Of a stretch of 9,324 nt of DNA, positions 6,145-9,324 are shown in pieces. The translations under genes were made by a program, and so were the position numbers. Numbering within the stretch: the first letter of the stretch is position 1; each line of letters starts with the position of its first letter. The stretch lies in the NCBI GenBank assembly GCA_030670375.1, contig DAOVBT010000044.1:1-9324 (forward strand), written 5' to 3'. The DNA is from Candidatus Aminicenantota bacterium. Its GTDB lineage: Bacteria > Acidobacteriota > Aminicenantia > Aminicenantales > Aminicenantaceae. The notes beneath the pieces were generated by a model that saw only the letters and a list, made by a program, of their open reading frames with translations, had not been told where the DNA came from and did not search any database.

Positions 6145-7631
6145 AGATCAAAGATTTGCTCCAGGGTATACCCACGGTGCAATTCCACGGGAAACGGGAG
6201 GAAGAAGTCAAGGGCATCGCCTATTCCTCTCGATCGGTCAATGCTGGCTTCCTGTTTGCAGCCTTGAGGGGAGAAAACAAGGATGGCTTCCATTTCATTC
6301 CCGAAGCCATAGCGAACGGCGCCATAACCATTCTTTCTGAAAGACCGATGCCCTCTGAACTCGACATCAACTGGATTCAGGTCCTGGATGCACGCAAGTC
6401 TCTGGCACTCTGTTCTGCAAATTTTTTCCACCACCCCTCCCGTCGGCTCAAAGTTGTCGGGATCACAGGGACCAAAGGGAAAACGACGATCACCTACTTG
6501 ATCGAAACCATACTCAAAGCCGCCGATTTTTTACCCGGAGTTATCGGAACGATTTCCTACAGAGGGCCGGGACTCAGCATAACTGCCAAAAGAACGACAC
6601 CTGAGGCCCCTGATCTGCAGCGTCTGATGCAGAACATGGTCGAACAAGAGGCCACCCATTGCGTGATGGAGGTCTCTTCGCATTCTCTCGAATTGGATAG
6701 GGTTACCGGAATCGACTTCGATGTCGCAATATTCACCAACCTGAGCGGTGAACACCTCGACTATCATCATTCCATGGAGAGATACTTTGAGGCGAAAAAA
6801 AAGCTTTTTTTCCTCCCCGCTCAAAAAAAGACCATGGCTGTAATCAACACCGACAATGCCTGGGGGAAAAAATTGATCGAAGAGCTCCATATGGGCGCCA
6901 TCACGTTCGGACTGGAAACAAGTGCCCTGGTTCGAGCCGAAGAGATTTCCCTCTCGGAAAAAGGAATAGATTTGGTGGTTAGATATCCAGCCGGAAAAAT
7001 GAGAATATCCTCTTCCCTGCTTGGCCGGCCGAACCTGTACAACATTCTTGCCGCGGTTGCAACCGCTCTAATCCTCAAAGTGCCTGAAACCAAAATCGCC
7101 GCAGGGATCGCCTCCCTCCAAGGGGTTCCCGGAAGGTTCGAGAAGATCCATAATTCCTTCGGTATGCACATCTTCGTGGATTATGCACATAACGATGATG
7201 CTTTACGTCAACTATTGGAAACCGCCAAAGAACTGGCACAGAAAAAAACCATCGTGGTGTTTGGAGCCGGAGGAGACCGAGATATATCCAAGAGATCGAG
7301 GATGGGAGAGGCAGCCGGGAGATTGGCTGATTATTCCATCATCACCTCAGACAATCCCCGTTCGGAAGAGCCTCTGGTCATTATCGCAGAAATCGAACGG
7401 GGCATGAAAAAATCAGGAAGCAAGCAGTACGAAGTCATTTCTGACAGGAAAGAAGCCATCGCCCGTGCTCTGGCCATCGGTCAACGGGATGATTATATCC
7501 TGGTAGCCGGGAAGGGACACGAAGACTACCAAATCATCAAAGACCGGATTATCCATTTCAGCGATGCTGAAGTCATCCTGGAATTGCTGAAAAAAAAGGA
7601 GAAAAACCCAAATTGGTTGAGCTCAACTTGA
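6141..7631 (+). CDS. murE: UDP-MurNAc-L-Ala-D-Glu:meso-diaminopimelate ligase MurE
   Basis: The protein has 496 residues with the three-domain Mur ligase plan. The N-terminal substrate domain is followed by the ATP P-loop GTKGKTT (110-116), the EVSSHSLELDR block (177-187), and YFEAKKKLF (215-223), where Lys219 matches the carbamylated lysine of this family. YAHNDDAL (348-355) follows, and GKGHEDYQI (457-465) lies in the C-terminal domain. The DNPR motif at 404-407 is the known mark of enzymes that add meso-diaminopimelate, not lysine, so the peptidoglycan is predicted to be the mDAP type. The reaction is ATP-dependent and cytoplasmic and makes UDP-MurNAc-tripeptide. The start overlaps ftsI by four bases; a GAGGAG (6123-6128) lies a little far upstream. 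The 3' end overlaps the proposed murF start by 19 bases. Confidence 0.96.
   Translation: MKIKDLLQGIPTVQFHGKREEEVKGIAYSSRSVNAGFLFAALRGENKDGFHFIPEAIANGAITILSERPMPSELDINWIQVLDARKSLALCSANFFHHPSRRLKVVGITGTKGKTTITYLIETILKAADFLPGVIGTISYRGPGLSITAKRTTPEAPDLQRLMQNMVEQEATHCVMEVSSHSLELDRVTGIDFDVAIFTNLSGEHLDYHHSMERYFEAKKKLFFLPAQKKTMAVINTDNAWGKKLIEELHMGAITFGLETSALVRAEEISLSEKGIDLVVRYPAGKMRISSSLLGRPNLYNILAAVATALILKVPETKIAAGIASLQGVPGRFEKIHNSFGMHIFVDYAHNDDALRQLLETAKELAQKKTIVVFGAGGDRDISKRSRMGEAAGRLADYSIITSDNPRSEEPLVIIAEIERGMKKSGSKQYEVISDRKEAIARALAIGQRDDYILVAGKGHEDYQIIKDRIIHFSDAEVILELLKKKEKNPNWLSST
7596..7601 (+). promoter_or_regulatory. Ribosome binding site of murF inside murE
   Basis: AAGGAG lies 11 bases before the TTG at 7613. 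The spacing is long, but this is the only good site near the murF start and it supports TTG-7613 over the next in-frame TTG at 7628. Confidence 0.55.
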
Positions 7632-8995
7632 ACGAGATCGCAGAGAAAACAGGTGGAGATATCCTCCAAGGTTTGCCTTCTATCTCGTTCCGGACATTCA
7701 ACATCGACTCCCGGATAAGCCAGCCGGGCGAGCTCTTTTTTGCGCTCGTGGCCCAAAGGGACGGCCATGCCTACATTGCGGATGCTGCGCAAAATGGAGC
7801 GGCCGGTGCCGTTATTTCTCAGCCTATCACTCCCCCCAATCCCGACATGGCATTGATTCAAGTGCCTGATACACTTTTCGCTCTGCAAAACCTGGCCGAA
7901 AAAGTTCTGGATACCCAGAGTGTAAAGGTCGTGGGCATCACAGGAAGCATCGGAAAAACCACCACAAAGGAGTTTGCTGCGGCCCTACTGGCCCGAAGTT
8001 TCGAGGTGCTCAAATCAGAAGGGAATAACAACAACCACATCGGTCTTCCCCTCTCCATCCTGAAACTCCAAAAGAAAGACGAAGTCATCGTGTTGGAGAT
8101 GGCCATGAGCTCGACAGGAGAGATAGCCCGCCTCACTCAGATCGCACCCCCAGACATTTCCGTAATCACCAACATCCATCCTGTCCACCTCGAATTTTTC
8201 AACAACATCGAGGAAATCGCTCAGGCAAAAAAGGAAATTCTCGATGGTTTAAAAACAAACGGAACAGCCGTGATCAACGGTGACGACCCCGCCGTTCATA
8301 AAATCGCCAAAGACTGGAGGGGAACAAAACTCCTTTTTGGCCTTTCTGAAGGTTGTGACATCCGAGCCGAAAACATCCAGAGGTCGGGATACCAGGGAAT
8401 CACTTTTGACTTCATCTACGGGGAAAAAAGAGGGAAAACGGCCATTCCATTCATCTATAAAAGCTTTCTTTCCAATTTTCTTGCCGCCTCAGCTATCGCC
8501 TATGCACTTTCCACACCCTTCGAAAACATACTGGCACAAACACAAACCTTGAAACCCTTTCCGATGCGTGGAGAGATTTTCCACCTTCCGAACGACATCA
8601 TCTTGATCGACGATTCCTACAATTCGAATCCCGCTGCACTGGAAGCTGTTCTCAAGGATTTATCCGAGCTGGAGGCCAAAAGAAGGGTGGCTGTTTTAGG
8701 CGATATGTTGGAACTAGGAAAGGCACAAACATTCTATCACCATGAGGCGGGAAAACGCGTGCAGCAATATTCATGGGATCTGCTCGTCACGGTTGGCCCC
8801 CTCAGCCGTCACATGGCCGAGGGAGCGCTGCAGGCAGGCATGAACGATGCTCAAATTGCCTCGTTTGAAAATTCCGATGAGGCGGCAGATCATGTGTCAT
8901 CCCTCCTCGAGCCGGGAGACTTGGTGTTGGTCAAGGGATCAAGGGGAATAAGGACAGATAAGATCGTGGAATCGCTAAAAAAAAGAGGTAACTGA
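7613..8995 (+). CDS. murF: UDP-MurNAc-tripeptide:D-Ala-D-Ala ligase MurF (TTG start)
   Basis: The protein has 460 residues and completes the cytoplasmic pentapeptide precursor by adding D-Ala-D-Ala. It shows the N-terminal IDSR...PGELFFAL block (31-44), the P-loop GSIGKTT (111-117), an NNNNHIG/PLS segment (138-147), EMAMSSTGEI (162-171), TNIHPVHLEFF (186-196), DDSYNSNP (333-340), LGDMLELG (362-369) and the C-terminal KGSRGIRTDKIVE (441-453). These are the MurF-type variants, not those of MurE or MurD. No ATG or GTG lies near the conserved N-terminus; TTG at 7613 gives MVELNLNEIAE, which aligns with typical MurF starts. The gene overlaps murE by 19 bases in the -1 frame. mraY begins one base after its stop. 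Confidence 0.94.
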   Translation: MVELNLNEIAEKTGGDILQGLPSISFRTFNIDSRISQPGELFFALVAQRDGHAYIADAAQNGAAGAVISQPITPPNPDMALIQVPDTLFALQNLAEKVLDTQSVKVVGITGSIGKTTTKEFAAALLARSFEVLKSEGNNNNHIGLPLSILKLQKKDEVIVLEMAMSSTGEIARLTQIAPPDISVITNIHPVHLEFFNNIEEIAQAKKEILDGLKTNGTAVINGDDPAVHKIAKDWRGTKLLFGLSEGCDIRAENIQRSGYQGITFDFIYGEKRGKTAIPFIYKSFLSNFLAASAIAYALSTPFENILAQTQTLKPFPMRGEIFHLPNDIILIDDSYNSNPAALEAVLKDLSELEAKRRVAVLGDMLELGKAQTFYHHEAGKRVQQYSWDLLVTVGPLSRHMAEGALQAGMNDAQIASFENSDEAADHVSSLLEPGDLVLVKGSRGIRTDKIVESLKKRGN

Positions 8996-8996
8996 C

Positions 8997-9324
8997 ATGT
9001 TGTACTGGCTTTTGGCTCCGCTCAAGGAATATTCCATTCTGTTCAATCCCTTCGGATACTATACGGTGAGAATAGCTCTAGCTGGAATAACGGCCATGCT
9101 GATATCTTTTCTCCTGGGGCCATGGGTGATTAGGATGTTGAAGAAATATCAGATGGGGGAAGAAATCAGCCCGTATGGTCCCAAAAGCCACCAAAATAAA
9201 AGGGGCACGCCCTCGATGGGAGGCATCCTGATCATCGCGTCCACCCTGATTCCCACTCTCCTCTGGGCAGATCTGAGCAACACCCATGTTCTGATCGCTA
9301 TGAGCACCATGTTTCTATTCGGGA
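8997..9324 (+). CDS. mraY: Phospho-MurNAc-pentapeptide transferase MraY, 5' part only
   Basis: 109 residues are visible before the right edge cuts the gene; the full family length is about 360. MraY transfers phospho-MurNAc-pentapeptide from UDP to undecaprenyl phosphate in the inner membrane, giving lipid I. The visible part begins MLYWLLAPLKEY, typical of the family, then has a first membrane helix (about 22-45), the conserved SHQNKRGTPSMGG block (64-76), a second helix running into about 90, and the start of a third. The catalytic aspartates lie beyond the window. GAGGT (8985-8989) is seven bases before the ATG, and the start is one base after the murF stop, so it belongs to the same transcript. 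Confidence 0.95.
   Translation, partial: MLYWLLAPLKEYSILFNPFGYYTVRIALAGITAMLISFLLGPWVIRMLKKYQMGEEISPYGPKSHQNKRGTPSMGGILIIASTLIPTLLWADLSNTHVLIAMSTMFLFG

Noticed and set aside
1..9324. CRISPR arrays, tRNA or rRNA genes, insertion sequences, prophage or toxin-antitoxin genes
   Set aside because: No spaced repeat array, cloverleaf-like segment, transposase-like protein or paired small toxin-antitoxin frames were seen on either strand.

Overview
The window is a piece of a bacterial chromosome of moderate GC. Its right two-thirds is the start of a classical division and cell wall (dcw) cluster: mraZ, rsmH (mraW), ftsL, ftsI, murE, murF and the 5' part of mraY. The window edge cuts mraY. The organism is most likely a diderm: MurE carries the DNPR motif of meso-diaminopimelate-adding enzymes, and a lipoprotein with a clear lipobox is present. 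An archaeal-type (class V) fructose-1,6-bisphosphate aldolase/phosphatase points to a lineage outside the usual model bacteria. An acidobacterial or candidate-phylum relative (for example Aminicenantes-like) would fit, but this is a low-confidence guess made without any database search.

Layout. Bases 1-500 (minus strand) hold a tyrosine-rich, repeat-containing lipoprotein whose C-terminus lies beyond the left edge. Bases 501-714 are a divergent intergenic region with a good sigma70-type promoter on each strand and a REP-like hairpin between them. Bases 715-2526 hold a three-gene plus-strand group: FBP aldolase/phosphatase, a Nudix hydrolase of the ADP-ribose pyrophosphatase type (TTG start), and a small DUF2007-type protein. 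Bases 2527-2724 are a second intergenic region with T-tracts, a strong promoter, and three (T/C)GGGA boxes at 10-bp spacing that match the known MraZ operator. The third box lies over the mraZ start codon. From 2725 to the right edge the dcw genes are packed with overlaps or gaps of 11 bases or less, so they almost certainly form one transcript.

How the genes work together. MraZ is the likely autorepressor of the cluster. RsmH methylates 16S rRNA. FtsL and FtsI belong to the septal peptidoglycan synthase complex. MurE and MurF finish the UDP-MurNAc-pentapeptide, and MraY transfers it to undecaprenyl phosphate to make lipid I. The upstream FBP aldolase/phosphatase is a gluconeogenic enzyme with no obvious functional tie to the dcw genes.

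I found no sign of a new defence, mobile or biosynthetic system; most of this is ordinary core genome. The points worth a second look are the placement of the MraZ boxes over the transcription and translation start, the REP-like hairpin, the low-complexity lipoprotein, and two gene junctions (FBPase/Nudix and murE/murF) where an A8 tract precedes an open -1 frame into a TTG-started gene.
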